From contig CAMRHE010000035.1 of NCBI GenBank assembly GCA_947044405.1, forward strand, positions 5,677,501 through 5,741,500: a stretch of DNA of 64,000 bases. The letters are read 5' to 3'. Position numbers and translations under genes: made by a program. The notes beneath the pieces are model-generated. The model ran no database searches and had not been told where the DNA came from. It was given only the letters and a program-made list of their open reading frames with translations. Shown in pieces: positions 22,266 through 33,735 of the stretch (positions are counted from its first letter, which is position 1; every line of letters starts with the position of its first letter). Source of the stretch: Leptodactylus fallax. Its lineage: Eukaryota; Chordata; Amphibia; Anura; Leptodactylidae.

Positions 22266-22283
22266 TGGCGAACCATCATGGGG
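22266..22283 (+). promoter_or_regulatory. ERV primer-binding site (candidate)
   Basis: TGGCGAACCATCATGGGG lies 5 nt after the LTR, starting with the TGG that pairs with a tRNA CCA end. I cannot name the tRNA with certainty. Confidence 0.6.
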
Positions 22284-22385
22284 CCTCGAGATCGTCTGAT
22301 GTGCAGCCGATAGAGTGCCGACCCACTCACCGATCGCCTTGAGAACGGGACCAGAGGACCTCAGATAGATAAAAACAGTACTGTG

Positions 22386-22464
22386 TGAGGTAAGACCTTA
22401 TCTTGCCAATTAGTATATCTGAGCTCCTATGTGTCTATTCTCTGTATCGATGAGTGAGGTAAGC
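22386..22464 (+). promoter_or_regulatory. Two candidate splice donors in the ERV leader
   Basis: GAG|GTAAGA (GT at 22390) and GAG|GTAAGC (GT at 22459) match the donor consensus. Retroviruses make Env from a spliced RNA with a leader donor, so either could serve. The second lies just before the small ORF at 22479. Confidence 0.4.
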
Positions 22465-22478
22465 TGCTGCATGCTTAT

Positions 22479-22664
22479 ATGACATCTCGATGCCAATTGT
22501 ATAGTACGGAAGAACCTAAAAGGGACATGTCACCTGTAAATGATGTGGAAATTGTTTTCTTTGCTTTTTGTCTTACCTGTCTACTGATGTTTGCATGTTA
22601 CCTGTGTTATAAGATATATAAGGCTGCAAAGAATGGGGAAAAGTTCTCTATTCTTAACCCCTAG
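22479..22664 (+). CDS. Small ERV leader ORF with one membrane segment (61 aa)
   Basis: An intact 61-codon ORF between the primer site and gag. Residues about 24-42 (VEIVFFAFCLTCLLMFACYL) form a clear hydrophobic segment, followed by KIYKAAKNGEK, giving a basic cytoplasmic-type tail, the layout of a small single-pass membrane protein. The preceding part is polar. I do not recognise it. Possibilities are an accessory protein, an alternative leader peptide for Env after splicing, or chance. The position, next to a splice donor and before gag, suits the leader idea. No relative is visible in the window. Confidence 0.35.
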   Translation: MTSRCQLYSTEEPKRDMSPVNDVEIVFFAFCLTCLLMFACYLCYKIYKAAKNGEKFSILNP

Positions 22665-22841
22665 AGTCTAGAGTTGCGGACAAGGTTCGGAACTAAGAAG
22701 CACTGAGTTGCACAAGTAGTTCATAGAAGACAGAAGAGTCTGTCTGGGAGTTCTCACTAAGTAGTCATAAGTGACCCTCTATTGTCTCAAGGTTGCCCTA
22801 GAGGAGTGAGAGACTCATCGGCTGATTAGCTACCAGCCAAG

Positions 22842-22979
22842 ATGGGGAAGGGACCATCTAAGATATGGTACACCCCATGTGAACTAATAGAGATAGGGGA
22901 AGGGAAAGAAGTAGCCGCACAGGTAAAGAAAATTCTGAAAAAGAGCAGGAATACACAAAACTGGGTTGGTAGACAGTAG
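22842..22979 (+). pseudogene. ERV gag N-terminus (45 codons, then stop)
   Basis: ATG at 22842 opens MGKGPSKIWYTPCELI. A Gly at position 2 is the usual myristoylation site of retroviral matrix proteins, and the position after the leader fits gag. The frame stops at TAG 22977. Further gag-like fragments in other frames follow, for example RIRLEGRHHPSQYY near 23140, the type of segment expected in capsid-proximal gag. No capsid major homology region was recognised. Confidence 0.5.
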
Positions 22980-23300
22980 ATTTTGGGATCAGTGGAGATT
23001 AGACCATGCAGGATTGATTCAAGATAATAAGTTGCAAAGAGGCATATATGCCCTGATAGAAGGAAGCAATAGAATAGGATAAGGGGTGATAGTTCAGGAA
23101 ATAATGAATCACCCCCACCTCACTCCGAGAATCAGGCTCGAAGGGAGACATCACCCTTCTCAGTATTATTGTTTAATATAACCCATCTTATCTCCCAGTT
23201 CTGTATGAAATATTACTTACTTTAACAAAACACTCAGAGAATCTGATATAGTGCAAAGAGAAAAACTGTCCAGCATCGGTATGATGTTTATTGGATTATG

Positions 23301-23343
<43 letters not shown>

Positions 23344-24359
23344 AACCTGTATTTGTAATATTCATTCTGTTTATATCAATGCCAGGATTCAACTTTTATG
23401 CTTTTTGTAAAATTAAATCCGCTTTTAGGAAATGTCCCCTAAAAAGAAGAAACTAGGATATTGTGATGTTCCACAGGGGTTCAACTTTTGGTTGGAATCC
23501 AGTGAAGAAAATTCTAAAGTCTGGCAGTTTGCCCTTAAGGTAACCTGAAGTACAACTCAGGGGTTTTGAACACCTGTGGTAATGACAAAAGGTGGGATTT
23601 GGGAAATATTTGAAAATTGTACAAAAATAGTAATATGTAATTTTGGTGTCAGTATTAACTGCTATCTGCTTGAATTGTATTCCTGTATTCTGTTGTAGCG
23701 CTCTGCAGATGTTCTGCAGGGAATAACCAAAACATTAATTGACTGCCAAGTAGCTCCAAGGACGTTGTATCTGATGTGATGCGCACGCAGAAAATCACAA
23801 GCTGAACATGATGCTGTGTTACCCAGTAATGTTACATGTCAATTATTACAAAGTGAAACTTGGCTTTGGGCCTCTGGGATCCGCAGCCTGTGGATGATGA
23901 CTATTTATGCCCAAAGGGAAAATATTTTGATAAAAGTGTTAGCCTAAGGTTACATGGAAAAGTAAGGTACAATGACAATATATACATAATATTGTGTAAT
24001 ATATATGTGTAAAATATTCAAGAATAGAGAAGTTCCAGTTACAGAGATTGGTTTAAAGTAAAAGAAGATGCTGATGCAATGGAGAGGTACCAAGAAAGTG
24101 AGATAAGATAGTGAGACAACATAGAGGTTAAGAGACCACGGGTTAATAGATGGAGAATGCATGTGGCAGAAGGTGTCAGAGGAAGTGCAGGAAGGAGGGT
24201 GTAGAGAAACAGAAGGAGGTAATAAGTACTATTATCAGTGCTTTGATGGTGAGAATAATAGGGAAAAAGAGGAAAGTGATTCTAAGGAGAAGGAGTTGAA
24301 GAAAGTGATTCAGAAAAAGTGATTCAGAAAGAGCAACGAAAAGTAGTAAAATCTCCTAA
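22980..24359 (+). other. Degraded gag region with AT microsatellite
   Basis: No sustained reading frame. An (AT)n tract lies at about 23304-23341. Acidic and basic repetitive sequence (24180-24340) may be the remains of the matrix-capsid linker or of another insertion. No aspartic protease motif (DTG/DSG) was found anywhere between gag and RT, so the protease has probably been deleted. Confidence 0.45.
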
Positions 24360-25421
24360 GTACCCAGAGAAAACACCAGCAAACAGCAGTCTAGAAGGAC
24401 CTGCAGAGATTGCGGTCAACAAAATCCTGATTGGAGAAAATTCTGTGCAGCTTGTGGAGTTCCCCAACCACACCTGCATCCACCAAGAGCTGGTCTTTAT
24501 CCTGTGGTAACATGGATGACCCGTCCGTGGTCTCTCAAGTGGACAAGGGTTGATTTAAGTCAATTGAGAACACATAAAGGATTTGGTGCCAATGTTTGTT
24601 TTGTATGCAGGAGGAAGCGCTTCAGCATCATCTTTGGTTTAAATAGACGGTTAACCAGCCGGCTGTTATCAGCTGTCCCTACTGGAACCACTTATTACAG
24701 CGCTGTAGATCTTTGCAATGTTTTTTTTTTTTTTTTTTCTGTACCTTTGCACCCCGATTGCCAGTATTTGTTTGCATTCACATTTAGGGGTAAACAGTAC
24801 ACTTGGACAGTACTACCACAAGGGGCGCAAAACAGTCCTAACCAATTCACAAGGTGTCTTACACTTATCATGAGTACTTGGTATTTTCCACATGATGATG
24901 TCATTTTGTTACAATATGTTGATGACCTTCTTCTTTATGCTCCAGACAAACCAACCTGTGAAGCAGCGACCATCAGCCTGTTGTGTTTCCTCTACCAGAA
25001 CGGCTGCAAGGCCAGCAAGGACAAGTTGCAATTTTGCAAACAAAAAGTGGTGTTTCTGGGACACTGTCTCGGCCAAGGTACCGAGCACCTGTCAGATGAG
25101 AGGACCAAGGTGGTGAGAGACATGCAGGTGCCAACCTCTCATGCTCAGCTACGTACCTTCTTGGGATTGGTATCCTACTGTAGGCCATGGATCAGATCTG
25201 CATCCCTGACCATGCAACCTCTGTACGATAGCCTCTCCTCAAAACCATTCAGCCTCACACCTGAGGCCTTGAATGCGTTTTACCAGCTGAAGTTGCAGAT
25301 AGTCAGTGCTCCGGCCTTAGGCCTACCTGACTATCAGAAACCTTTTCAGCTCTACGTGACTGAGATGATGGGGCATGCAACTGCAGTTCTCACACAACAA
25401 CACATTACAGCTCAAGGTTAG
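24360..25421 (+). pseudogene. ERV zinc-ribbon-like segment fused in frame to reverse transcriptase
   Basis: The frame is open from 24360. It first encodes a CX2CX10CX2C motif (24402-24455, CRDCGQQNPDW then RKFCAACG), at the place where nucleocapsid zinc knuckles normally lie. It runs straight into reverse transcriptase: AVDLCN (first catalytic Asp), the LPQG..NSP motif, QYVDDLLLY (YVDD active site), then the thumb and connection (FLGLVSYCRPWI). The protease and most of the RT fingers are missing. A frameshift near 25405-25420 separates it from RNase H. A poly-T expansion sits at 24720-24740, inside the AVDLCN region, and adds extra Phe codons. Confidence 0.75.
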
Positions 25422-27434
25422 ATGCTGTAGCCAGGGGGACCCCCTCCTGTGTGCGTGTTGTCCTCTCAGTACAAGCGTTGCTTGAGAAAAGCTCAGACAT
25501 TGTCCTAGATCACATATTGGTTGTGTATACACCTCATGACATCCATGCTATCCTCACACAGGTGGACAGACGTCACCTTTCTTTGGCACGGCAGTGCAAA
25601 ATGGAATTTGCTCTGCAGTCCTCCTCAAACATCTCTTTTCAACGCTGTTTAACTTTGAATCCTGTAACTCTTCTTCCTGTAGGAGTTCATGATTCAAAAG
25701 GGGGAGTGGAAGATGAGTTATTTTTAAATTCCCTCTCTGAAGAAGAACTGTTTGACAGCCAGCATGAACATGATTGTGTGGCTCTTATGTCACAGGAAAC
25801 AGTGGGATTTGACCATGTCACGGATGTGCCATTACAAAATCCTGATTATGAGATGTTTGTGGACGGCTCAAGGTATCTGACAGATGAAGGCAAATTTGTT
25901 ACAGGGTATGCTGTATAGGGTATAGTCCAAGAGGCTCTTCCACCACACATGTCAGCCCAAGAAGCTGAGCTTAAAGCCCTTATGGAGGCTTGTAAGATAG
26001 CCAAAGGTAGAACAGCTAACATATACACTGACTCCAGGTATGCTTTTGGCATTGCGCATGATTATGGTCCGATATGGAGGTCAAGGAACTTCCTAACGGC
26101 CCAGGGCAAGCCAATTAAGAATGGAGATGTGGTAAGTCGACTGATGGAGGCCATACTGCTCCCAAAGCAGCTGGTAATTGTGAAAGTCAGAGCTCACGCA
26201 AAAGGAAGGGACCCTGAAAGCCGTGGAAATGAGAGAGCTGACAGAGCAGCCAAGGCTGCAGCACTACTGGCCAGAAGGGGTCCCAACCAGGTGAGCAAAA
26301 TGGACATTGACCTAGCAGACCCAAAAGGGCTGTACTCAAAGGTCACCAGTGTGGAAACTGAAAGATGGAAGAAAGCAGGTGCTACAGAAGGTGATGGTAT
26401 GTGGAAAATGGGGGATCGATTATGTCTGCCCGCAGCAGTCTACCCCCAGATGGCTGGCTTGGCCCACGGTAAGGTGCATGCCTCTCGAAATGCCATGGAG
26501 TCATTAGTGGGTAAATTATGGTTTGCCCCAGGTTTTGGAAGAGCTGCTAGCAATCACGTAAAAGCATGTCACATATGTGCTCTACACAACCCAGGACAGG
26601 TAGTTAAAACACCCACCAAGTGTACACCAAAATCCCTGTACCCATTTCAGAGGATACAGATAGATTACATACAGTTGCCTAAGTCTGGAACATACGAGTA
26701 TGTATTGGTCTGTGTGGATCTGTTTTCAGGATGGCCTGAGGCCTACCCTGTGAGAAAAGTAATCGCACAAGCAACTGCCAAGAAACTGATGTCTGAGCTT
26801 GTGTGCAGGTTTGGAGTGCCTGAGGTGATTGAGTCTGACAGAGGTACACATTTCACAGGTGAGATAATGAAAGAAATAATGTCTGCACTAGGGATTGAAC
26901 AAGCTTTCCACACACCCTACCATCCTCAGAGTTCAGGCAAAGTGGAGAGGTTAAATGGTACACTCAAATTAAAGATCCAAAAAGCCATAGCAGAGACAGG
27001 GAAGCCCTGGCCTGAGTGTCTATCTTTAGCCCTTTACTCAGTAAGAATCACCCCTAACAGAAAGACAGGGTTGTCACCATTTGAAATATTGTTTGGAAGT
27101 ACGCCCAAAACAGGGTTATACTTCCCTCAGACGTTACAGCTTAACTATGACAGTATTTCTAGCTATGTGCAGAGTTTGTGTCAGAGAGTTTGTGTCAGAA
27201 ACACATAAACAAGTGTTCTCTTCTATTCCAGACCCTTCTGATTTTTCAGGAACACATAGCTTGCAGCCTGGTGATTGGGTGGTCGTGAAAAGACACACTA
27301 GGAAGTCTCTTGAACCCAGGTATGACGGTCCCTTCCAAGTACTGCTGACAACTGCCACCTCAGTAAAATTGGAGGGAAAACCCACCTGGATACACGCTTC
27401 ACATTGCAAGAAAGTTGAAGCACCATCAAAATGA
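25422..27434 (+). pseudogene. ERV RNase H and integrase (one stop, one frameshift)
   Basis: Open from 25451 to TAG at 25916, then in the same frame to 27208. RNase H: MFVDGSRYLT (first Asp), AQEAELKAL (Glu), IYTDSRYAF (Asp), GNERADRAAK (last acidic site). Integrase: an HHCC finger HGKVH..CHIC, then the core with QIDYI (Asp), ESDRGTHF (Asp) and GKVERLNGTL (Glu), a complete DDE set. A frameshift at about 27150-27200 precedes the C-terminal GPY/F-type domain (GDWVVVKRH, LEPRYDGPF), which ends at TGA 27432-27434. It overlaps the env ATG by 4 nt. The gamma-type C-terminal domain is the best lineage marker here. Confidence 0.88.
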
Positions 27435-28597
27435 AAACACAACACTTGCTGATGTTTGCTGGATGCCTTTTAATAATATGGACCTGGTTTGAACTTTACA
27501 GGAGAAAAGACAGCCCAAATCGGGGAGTAAGGGAACTGGAGGAACACATATGGAGAACAAAAGAGAATATGTGGTTATATTTGGCCCGAGTATTAAACAT
27601 GACAGAATTTTGTTTGAGAAATGCATATTCCAGTAATGTGTTAGAAACTTGTTTGATTGCAGTGCCGACTTCTGTTGCAGTATGGACTAAATTGTTGAAA
27701 TTTCAGGTAAATGATACTCTTTTACAGGAAGCTGATCTCCATGTGCATGCAGACTGGATAAGTCCTTATTATGCTTGTATGAACTGCACTGCCTACGCAG
27801 ATTTACAGGAGAATATGATAAAGATATCGACTGGGGCAGTAGCAAGAGCAGAATTGTGTTTCAAATTTTCATGTAATAAAACAACAATACCTAATTGCAA
27901 TCCTATAATGAATAAAGGGCAGTTTCCACAAATTTGCAATAGAACTGACAACGATTGTCAAACCCTGAGGGAAGGGAAGAGGATGCAATGTAACAGGACA
28001 CTTATTGTCCCGTCACTAGATTTACATGTACCCTTGCCACCTGGGTGGGTTCTAGCGTGTGGTAATAGCAGCTACACCTATATACCTGCCAATATAACTG
28101 GAGGCATATGTGCCTTGTCTAGATTAGCATTGACTATGATACCCACACCATATGAACAGAGTTCACAGAAATCGCATGTACATATATTACACAAAAGAAG
28201 TACTATCCCACTGCCTGAGGATTGTAATTATGATGTGAAACTCTTATCAAAAGCAGAATACATAAGCCTAGCTGTGTCACTGGTAGGAGTACCAGGTTTG
28301 TCTGTATATAATGCTAAGACAATATCACGTATTGCTTGCTTTATGGTAAAGAACATAAACACTACTAGCGCTATCATTAAAGATGTTGTATTAGATTTGC
28401 AATCACATAAAAAAGCAATATTGCAGAATAGAGCGGCTATAGATTATTTACTGCTTAAACATGATATTAGGATGTTGTTGTATCCAATGTATTCCTTCGC
28501 TATGCAATCTCATGAGGGACAATACTCAGTATGTAAGGTAGGATCATTATTTTTAACATCTTCAATGGAGAATCCATCACAGATGGCACACGGATAG
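27431..28597 (+). pseudogene. ERV envelope glycoprotein, 388 codons, membrane anchor missing
   Basis: Starts at ATGA overlapping the pol stop. An N-terminal hydrophobic segment (residues 6-20, LLMFAGCLLIIWTWF) could act as a signal peptide. The surface part has many Cys and N-x-S/T sites. A dibasic LHKRS near residue 257 sits where SU and TM would be cleaved. After it comes a Gly/Val-rich region, then LQNRAAIDYLLL at the position of the LQNR segment of gamma-type TM subunits. The frame ends at TAG 28595-28597 without the CX6CC-type cysteines or a transmembrane anchor, so the C-terminal part is lost. A product would be secreted or misfolded. The rest of the frame is open over its full length. 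Confidence 0.75.
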
Positions 28598-28638
28598 TGT
28601 GAATGTATTCATTGAATATTGATTAAAAATAAAGTCCT

Positions 28639-28650
28639 AAAATGGGGGAA
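28639..28650 (+). promoter_or_regulatory. ERV polypurine tract
   Basis: AAAATGGGGGAA directly before the 3' LTR, the position and composition of a plus-strand primer. Confidence 0.7.
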
Positions 28651-28651
28651 T

Positions 28652-29108
28652 TGTAAGGGTTAAAACATAACTTGCACTATATTCTATGTCACAGTATACA
28701 GAAAGCACAAGAGGGTGGAATGTTCTGCAGACAAGACTGCATAGTTTACAGATAGAATACAGACTTGGAGTCTGGGGAAGATATCAATAGTTCTGCTGAT
28801 CTCAGCAGAACTGGTATTCTCAGGAAGATAAGAGGACATTCAGATAAGGTGAAAAGGAAACATCTAGGGTGATGGGAAAGTGAACAAATTTGTCTGGTAA
28901 CGGAACTGGAAAGACCATATATGTATATTGATCACATGACTGTTATGTAACTGAGCTTGCTTTTAAAACTGTATTGAACTACACAATAAAGTAGAAACTG
29001 TTCATACACGATACCTGTGTACGTCTTGTTTCCCGAGCGCTCAAAACTGGTTATCTATTTAATTAGGCTTACGGTAACATCCATCCCGGGGGAGATTAAC
29101 CCCCGACA
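28652..29108 (+). repeat. ERV 3' LTR
   Basis: Starts TGTAAGGGTTAAAAC, ends CCCCCGACA, AATAAA at 28985-28990. Nearly identical to the 5' LTR. Confidence 0.9.
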
Positions 29109-30060
29109 GGCTCTATGATATCTGTGTACACCCTTGGCTGTGATGAAACTCTACAGCAGGGGTAGGCAACCTTTGGCACTCCAGTTGTTGTGGAACTGAA
29201 AAACTCAGCATGCCTACTTGCTCTCCTTTTCATGGAGCTACCTATACAACTTTTTTTTACTTTTTTTTTGTTGGAGATTTTTAAAGGCTCATTATTTGTA
29301 GGAAAAGTTGTGTTTTTTATTGGTACCAATGTTTGGTATATATGACTTTTTGATCACTTTTTATTGCTCTATTTTGGGGAAATCAAAGTGACCAAAATGC
29401 ATTAATTTGCGCATTGCAGTATTTTATTTTTTTTTTTACGGCGTTCACCGTACGAGATACATAATGCTATTTTTGGATAGTGGGGACTTATACTCACATG
29501 GGAGTATCTAACATGTTTGCTTATTTTTTGTTTACATTACGTGTTTTTTAAATCTAAAGGTGGTTTTTTTTTTTAACTTTTTATTATGTGTTTATTCTTT
29601 ATTTTAAACTTATTGATTTTTTTTTTTTCAACTTTTTTCATATCCCACAAGGAGACTTGAGCCTGGGATATCAGATCCCCAATGCACATAGATTCCTTAT
29701 TATTATTATTATTATTATTATTGTTTATTTATATAGCACCATTAATTCCATGGCGCTTTACATTTGTGGATTTACATACGGTACACCAGATATACAAAAC
29801 AGATAATGCTAACAGTGACCAACTGGCACAGTGGGATAGAGGGCCCTGCCCGCAAGGGCTTACAATCTATCTTACAATCTTACAGTTCCCTATGGGAACT
29901 GTGCATAGGCAGTCAGGAGGCTGTTGCCAAGAGTTGGAGGGGGGTGATCTTGACCCCGGACCTTCTAGATGCGTGATTGCTATTGATCACGGGTTAAACC
30001 CTGCAAAGTCATGGATTAGCAGCAGTTGTGCAGATGCAGCACTGGTGTGATGTTGTAAGG
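29109..30060. repeat. Mixed non-coding repeats with an L2-type LINE tail
   Basis: 29155-29230 carries a short common repeat (GGGGTAGGCAACCTTTGGC). 29230-29600 is a diverged T-rich element with the GGCGTTCACCGTACG phrase of the 10212 family. 29695-29880 is an L2-type 3' end in minus orientation, with a (TTA)n tail and GGGCCCTGCCCGCAAGGGCT. The last part resumes GC-rich T-rich-element sequence, so the LINE tail probably inserted in that element. The ORFs here are incidental. Confidence 0.45.
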
Positions 30061-31019
30061 AAGAACTATCAATATGAGTAGGGGAGTAAACGACTAAACC
30101 ATTAAATACTGGAGACAGTTATAGATACGTTTTTTTGTCCCTTGTTTGAGAACTGCTTCATGGTTGTGATGTATGATATTTTACCAAAGTTTAAACAGTA
30201 CATATCAGTATTTACACACAAAAATGCATCATAAAGGTGTAGCAAAGGTCATGTGGTTCTACGTGCTAATAATATTTATTTGTTCCAATGGAATCACAGG
30301 TAGACATTTAGCCATAGTGTAAAAAATTTACTAAAATGTTGTGTGGAATTCAATCCTTACTAATTTACTATCGCAAAGACACAGTGTAGATTATAATATT
30401 CCAACTGAACAGGAAACATGCCATCATTGCTTAGCTAAAGGAAGATATTTTTTTAAACCAAGTTTTTTTTGTGAAATGTATTTTTAAGTATTTTTGATGA
30501 TTTTATTTCTAATGTTTCATGTCACTAAGACATGGCCACTAAATTTAATTTACTGGCACTTACCAATTCTCTAGGGATTTACACTGAGGCAGTCACATCA
30601 CAAACAAGACAGTTAAGATCATAATATAAATTCATACCTCTACAGATAATCCCCATAGTGACACGCTATTGCATTCACTAATGACAATAGATGATGTCAC
30701 AGTTTATCTACTCCCCCTTTCTATGCAGAGCATGCCTAGAAAACTTTCCCATAGACCTCAATGAATCAGATCCATGTTATTGCTGTCTATGGCCATGACA
30801 AAGCTGTAAAACATATCACTAAAAGTTCTTAACAGAGCAGGGAGAAGCTCAGACAAGATGGCAGCCTCCATAATTATGTACAGAACATAGAATTAAAAAA
30901 AAAGTACAATCTGAAAATAAAAACAGATTAAAAAATGGAATATATTTCAATTCTGGTTTTAATAAATAAATTTAAAAAATGCTGATCCTTTTTAGTGTCT
31001 GAACTGTAAAGTTATCGAA
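30061..31019. other. AT-rich interval without genes
   Basis: No ORF of note, no terminal repeats and no match to families elsewhere in the window. Confidence 0.4.
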
Positions 31020-31265
31020 ATTCCCCACCCAGGTTTTACAATAGTGGAAAGTGTGGTGAGCTTTAAAACAGGGCTAGATATCTTCCTTATAAACCACAAT
31101 ATATGGGACTATTGGTATTAATGTAGAATGTTGATCAAGAGATTTGTCCAATTATCAGCAATAGTCAGGAAGGAATTTTTTTCCACTTAAATGTGAATTG
31201 GGTCTTTACCATTAACACAGTGGTTTTTGCTTCATTCTACATCAACTTGGGTTTATAATTATACA
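31020..31265 (+). repeat. Interspersed repeat fragment
   Basis: Contains CAGGAAGGAATTTTTTTCC and GTTGAACTTGATGGACCTA, phrases I associate with a very common amphibian repeat. Class not determined. Confidence 0.4.
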
Positions 31266-31926
31266 ACAGTTGAACTTGATGGACCTAAGACTAAGGCTCT
31301 ACATTGTGGAAATGCAGTGTTTTTGGATGCTGCATAAGCTGCATTTCTCAGTACCAGCACAGTGAATGAGATTTCATGACTCTCATCTACATATTGTGTA
31401 AAAAGAGCGGTTGAAACCTGCATTCTCAAAAACATGTGCATTGTGACTGTCAGTAGTGTCCATTGCTATTGTACTGTTTGCAAGATTTTAGCAACGGACA
31501 CTAGCTGAACCATCACAAATACGTTAAAATTTCCATTCATTTCAATGGGATTTTATCTTGTGTCCGTTAGTGACCATTAATGTCCGTTTATACACCCAAA
31601 TCGTCACATGTCTGTTTTTTTCGCAGACAAAATAATCTACATGCAGGACTTCTGTGTCCGTAAAAAAACGGTTTCATGACGGACGTCAAGCGTTCATTAT
31701 TTTTTAACATTAAAGTCTATGGGTAACGGACTGGTGTCCGTTATACTGTCCGTTATTACTGTCCATTTTTTTTCTGTGTATGCTCAGAAAGCAGAAACAA
31801 AACGCAAAAAAATGGATCACATTAACATCAGTTAGTGTCCGTTAATGTCTGTTATGATCGGTGTCCGTTTTTTTTTTTTAACGGACACTATCATAACAGA
31901 TAACCAACGGTAGTGTGAACCCTGCC
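31266..31926. repeat. Two adjoining fold-back MITE-like repeats
   Basis: 31266-31445 resembles one arm of the CTAAGGC...CCCCAC fold-back family seen at 14253. 31476-31926 is built around the direct and inverted motif AACGGACAC / GTGTCCGTT, which occurs many times in both orientations, typical of a degenerate fold-back element. No coding capacity. Confidence 0.45.
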
Positions 31927-33639
31927 TTAGCTATGTAACTGTGAGCATTTAGCCTAAAGTTTTGTTTCAACCCATATATAAATGTTGCTATGTCTTTTGG
32001 GTGGTGGACCAACTATTATGCATATAAACATTATAATTCTGTGCATTAAAGAAAGCGCAAGTTACGCATGAAGAATTAGAAATTTACAAGAGCATGACAG
32101 TGTGGTGAATTCATATATCCATTTGTTTTATAATGACAGTTATGGTTTTTATCTGTATATATATATAAAAAAAAACTTTAATAAAGTTCTTTATCTATAA
32201 TTTATACTTTTCATTCCACAATCTTTTGCATAAAACTCTCATGCCCTATATTTGTCTCCTGTTTCATTGTACAAAATATTTTTAAAGTATGACATTTGCC
32301 AAAAATATAGCTAATTGCTTATCAGTTATGTTTTAACAATGTATTTTTTTTATATATATTTCACTATTCATTTACTCTAAACATGACTACAAATAGTTTA
32401 GATGTAAAGATGACTGAAGTGAGTAGAGGTCTTTGAAGTGAAAGTAATACCAGTCAATGCAAAATTATTTATCACATTAAATATTTTATGTTTTGTCTTA
32501 AACTTCAGCATTTTTACCATAGACTACACATCATATATTCTCTTTGATTCAGAGGAAGCAAAGTTTTGCATTCAGATCCTGAGGGCTGATGATAATTTCA
32601 GCATTTCAGGTTCACTGAAAGTTTACCAATGCTTTGAAGATTTGTCTTTCCAGAACATGAAGAAGGCCTCCAGTCTAAGCTGTATAATTAAAATATGTGC
32701 ACAGTTTTCATAATCGAACATATTTTAAGTCCCTTGTGTAATATTATTGCATGATGATGCGATTTATTACTTTAATGAGCCTTTAACGAGATACATAGTA
32801 TTCATCTGGATCATTGAAAATTCATACAATAAAATGCAGGGTGGAGGAACACTAAATAATACAGCAGTTCAATTAGTAAAATAAATACACTCATTCTTAT
32901 AATTGTGTAGGTATTCCCAAATTAATGCAAAACATGTACTTCTGTTTCTTTTTACATTATTGACATGACTTACTTTGTCATTGATTCATATAAATATTTC
33001 TATGCTGTTAAATCAATTGTATACACAAATCTATTTGTTGATTCTTTGCCAGATGAATGCTCAAAGAAACCAATTAGATTTCTCTAGATTATTGGCTAGA
33101 ATAAGGCAGAAATAATGTTTTGACACAGCCTTGATGTAAACTTGTTGCAACAAACACGAGAGGATTAGTCTGCTGGGCATGAAGTGAAAAAATCTCCTTT
33201 TCTTAATAAAGTTTAATTGTGTGTGTGTCTCCTTTGATAATGATAGTCCACCTCGAAAAATGAAATGCTCTTCAGAGAGATGAATAACATCTGATGCAAA
33301 CATTTCTTCATGTTTCTAATAGAAAATGTCACACTTTCCCGTTTGACACACATTTATCACTTAATTTCACACAACAGTAAACAACTCCGGAGTCACAAGC
33401 TGATTTAATTGAAAAGAGCTCTGGGCATAAGTGCCTTGCAGTGATGTCCTGTACATAGGACAGATGAGAAAGGAGGAGCAAACTGCAGGAAGCATATAGT
33501 CCTGTAATATGTCAAGTCCAATAACCTGTAGTATTCACGTTTTGATAGCACTCATTCATTTTGATAATATATACAGTATATAACATATACAATACTGTAT
33601 ACTTTTAGTTTATTCTTATAAGTAGAAAATACCTTATAA

Positions 33640-33640
<1 letters not shown>
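31927..33640. other. Low-repeat AT-rich interval
   Basis: About 1.7 kb with no recognisable transposon. A 91-codon plus ORF at 32438 has no recognisable domain and ordinary AT-rich composition, so I do not call a gene. The stretch 33330-33480 (CACACATTTATCACTTAATT...) has homeodomain-like ATTA sites and little repetition. Confidence 0.4.

Positions 33641-33643
<3 letters not shown>

Positions 33644-33731
<88 letters not shown>
33644..33731. repeat. (AT)n then (GA)n microsatellite
   Basis: About 56 bp of (AT)n followed by about 30 bp of (GA)n, adjacent to the Gypsy LTR end. Confidence 0.95.

Positions 33732-33735
<4 letters not shown>

Larger units (their letters stand above)
21803..29108 (+). 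mobile_element. Gamma/epsilon-type endogenous retrovirus (7.3 kb)
   Basis: LTRs at 21803-22260 and 28652-29108 flank a leader, gag remnant, RT/RNase H/integrase and env. The integrase C-terminus (GDWVVVKRH..LEPRYDGPFQVLL) is of the gammaretrovirus-like GPY/F type and the Env has an LQNR motif. Together these place it in the gamma/epsilon group. The two LTRs differ by only about four substitutions and one indel, so they look young, yet the coding region has several frameshifts, a stop and large deletions (protease and much of gag). I see no matching target duplication (GTTTT before, GGCTC after). Confidence 0.85.

Noticed and set aside
21795..29115. Target-site duplication of the ERV
   Set aside because: The bases next to the two LTRs (GTTTT and GGCTC) do not match. 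I report none rather than force one.
32438..32713. 91-aa plus ORF as a host gene
   Set aside because: AT-rich, no domain, no splice context or relatives. Its length is within chance expectation.
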